5,864 bases of DNA, taken from Candidatus Dadabacteria bacterium (GTDB lineage Bacteria > Desulfobacterota_D > UBA1144 > Nemesobacterales > UBA2774). Both the position numbers and the translations under genes were made by a program. The stretch covers positions 1 through 5,864 of the forward strand of contig DAOVUC010000117.1 of the NCBI GenBank assembly GCA_030632765.1, written 5' to 3'. The notes beneath the pieces were generated by a model that was given only the letters and a program-made list of their open reading frames with translations, did not search any database and had not been told where the DNA came from. Each line of letters begins with the position of its first letter. The first letter of the stretch is position 1. This document shows, piece after piece, positions 5,011 to 5,864 of this stretch.

Positions 5011-5466
5011 TTAGTTAATCTCTACCAATTCTACATCAAAAATAAGGGTTGAATTAGCGGGAATTACAGGTGGATGCCCATTAGGTCCATACCCAAGGTT
5101 AGGTGGTATTATGAGCTGGCGTTTCTCGCCTACTTTCATATCTGCGATTCCTTCGTCCCAGCCTTTGATTACTTGCCCTACACCTAGGGTGAATTCTATA
5201 GGTACTCCTCGTTCAATTGAGCTGTCAAACACACTGCCGTCCTCTAATTTCCCGGTATAGTGGACTTTTACCTTCTTTCCATTTGCGGGTTTATCACCTT
5301 CACCTTCTTCAATTACAATGTATTTTAGTCCCGATGGTGTTTCTTGTATATCTCCTGACATTTTCTCCTCCTTTGAGAAAGCATTTGTACTTAAATTAAA
5401 TTGAACCGCTAAGAATAGAACGAATAAAGTAAAAACTATACGATTATTTGGTATTCTAGATAGCAT
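5011..5466 (-). CDS. Exported FKBP-type peptidyl-prolyl cis-trans isomerase
   Basis: This 151-residue protein has a signal peptide at residues 1-29 (Arg4 and Arg9, hydrophobic core 11-22, likely cleavage after STNA), followed by a complete FKBP domain at about 44-151. The catalytic pocket is intact. Counterparts of FKBP12 Tyr26, Phe36, Asp37, Phe46, Val55-Ile56, Trp59, Tyr82 and Phe99 are Tyr70, Phe80, Asp81, Phe92, Val99-Ile100, Trp103, Tyr126 and Phe143. It should isomerise prolyl bonds and help fold envelope proteins. The full-length ATG has GGAGG four bases upstream. Met36 also has AAGGAGG at ideal spacing and would give a 116-residue cytoplasmic FKBP without the signal peptide. The full-length start is chosen because its own site is good and the signal peptide is convincing. 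Neighbours are an enoyl-CoA hydratase gene upstream (86-base gap) and acpH downstream. Confidence 0.93.
   Translation of the reverse strand: MLSRIPNNRIVFTLFVLFLAVQFNLSTNAFSKEEKMSGDIQETPSGLKYIVIEEGEGDKPANGKKVKVHYTGKLEDGSVFDSSIERGVPIEFTLGVGQVIKGWDEGIADMKVGEKRQLIIPPNLGYGPNGHPPVIPANSTLIFDVELVEIN
5367..5373 (-). promoter_or_regulatory. Internal ribosome binding site in the FKBP gene
   Basis: AAGGAGG lies five bases before the Met36 codon (5361-5359). It is a better match and spacing than the site at the annotated start (GGAGG, 5475-5471, four bases before ATG). It is also simply the coding of Lys-Glu-Glu, so it may not be selected as a start signal. If used, it produces a cytoplasmic isoform. Confidence 0.45.
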
Positions 5467-5470
5467 AAAA

Positions 5471-5475
5471 CCTCC
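5471..5475 (-). promoter_or_regulatory. Ribosome binding site of full-length FKBP
   Basis: GGAGG lies four bases before the ATG at 5466, supporting the start that includes the signal peptide. Further upstream, TCGACA (5517-5512) is a 5-of-6 match to a -35 box, but I find no good -10 at proper spacing, so no promoter is called. Confidence 0.7.
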
Positions 5476-5518
5476 GTTTTTTTGGAATTGATTTATCTTG
5501 GTATGTTACTTGTCGATT

Positions 5519-5537
5519 AATACTTTACCCAATACTT
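5519..5537. repeat. Short direct repeat AATACTT x2 upstream of FKBP
   Basis: AATACTT occurs at 5519-5525 and 5531-5537, twelve bases apart start to start, in the 86-base gap between the enoyl-CoA hydratase and FKBP genes. It could be a regulator half-site pair or chance in AT-rich DNA. Confidence 0.25.
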
Positions 5538-5552
5538 ATTATTAAACCATAA

Positions 5553-5864
5553 TTATTTTCCTTTGAATTCGGGCTCTCTTTTTTCAAGGAAAGCTTTCAT
5601 TCCCTCTGCTCTATCATCTGTATCAAAACATGAGATAATAAGTGTTTTTTCCAGATCCAGCGCTGTTTCCAAATCCATTTCAGCTCCGGTATTAATGGCC
5701 TTTTTCGCCGCGCTTATGGCCAGTGGTGCTCGTTTGGCAATCGACTCGGCCAATTCTTTTGCTTCTTTCATAATTACCTCGTGTGGAACTACTCTTTCTA
5801 CAAGACCAATTCTAAGAGCTTCCTCAGCGCTAACCATTTCACCGGTAAATATGAGCTCTTTGGC
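5553..5864 (-). CDS. Enoyl-CoA hydratase/isomerase (crotonase) family, C-terminal part
   Basis: The open frame runs off the right edge of the window. It reads AKELIFTGEMVSAEEALRIG and onward, so the internal Met at 5837 is not the start and the 5' part is missing. The 103 residues seen are the usual crotonase C-terminus: the TGE-x-x-SAEEALRIGLVERVVP strand-helix, the RAPLAISAAKKAINTG helix, and the LEKTLIISCFDTDDRAEGMKAFLEKREPEFKG tail, with DRAEGMKAFLEKR-P-FKG nearly diagnostic. The family hydrates 2-enoyl-CoA or performs related acyl-CoA chemistry in β-oxidation or short-chain acid metabolism. The oxyanion-hole segment and catalytic glutamates lie upstream of the window, so hydratase, isomerase and crotonase-like alternatives cannot be separated. 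No terminator is evident after the TAA. Confidence 0.92.
   Translation of the reverse strand, partial: AKELIFTGEMVSAEEALRIGLVERVVPHEVIMKEAKELAESIAKRAPLAISAAKKAINTGAEMDLETALDLEKTLIISCFDTDDRAEGMKAFLEKREPEFKGK

Noticed and set aside
5553..5837. Complete 94-residue protein starting at the Met at 5837
   Set aside because: The frame continues to the window edge encoding AKELIFTGE, which is standard crotonase sequence, so this is a truncated larger gene and not a small protein.

Overview
This is a gene-dense, moderately AT-rich bacterial segment with canonical Shine-Dalgarno sites, short intergenic gaps and no mobile-element, phage, tRNA, rRNA or CRISPR signal. Two secreted proteins, a membrane-anchored thiol protein, an acyl-carrier-protein phosphodiesterase and crotonase/VOC-type catabolic genes suggest a Gram-negative chromosome. 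It may come from an uncultured lineage of the Deltaproteobacteria, Dadabacteria or Nitrospinae kind, but that is only an impression from gene content. The window does not fix the taxon.

Layout, left to right. (1) Positions 1-500, + strand: the last codons of an unidentified gene overlap the start of a VOC (glyoxalase-fold) protein by ATGA. (2) Positions 495-2974, - strand: a cluster read right to left, namely a small HExxH zinc metallopeptidase (GTG start), formyltetrahydrofolate deformylase PurU, an exported thioredoxin-like protein with a CAPC motif, and a CPBP/CAAX-type membrane protease whose 3' end overlaps the VOC gene by 6 bp. (3) Positions 2975-3175: a 201-bp divergent intergenic region with promoter-like elements for the - strand cluster, two small inverted repeats and a very strong ribosome binding site facing right. 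(4) Positions 3176-4303, + strand: a membrane-anchored fusion of a single-cysteine thioredoxin-like domain (VPGC, apparently the cysteine counterpart of VPGU-type selenoproteins) and a compact MsrA-like domain. (5) Positions 4290-4319: a near-perfect 30-bp palindrome that contains both convergent stop codons. (6) Positions 4313-5864, - strand: an AcpH-type ACP phosphodiesterase, an exported FKBP-type prolyl isomerase with a second well-placed internal start, and the C-terminal third of an enoyl-CoA hydratase cut by the window edge.

The only functional theme is envelope thiol and folding chemistry (exported thioredoxin, anchored Trx-MsrA-like fusion, exported FKBP, membrane CPBP protease), mixed with one-carbon metabolism (PurU), ACP maintenance (AcpH) and acyl-CoA metabolism. 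The gene most worth attention is at 3176-4303. It has exactly two cysteines, one at each domain's expected active site. The MsrA-like domain lacks the usual substrate-pocket loop, which suggests an unusual inter-domain thiol relay rather than an ordinary methionine sulfoxide reductase.
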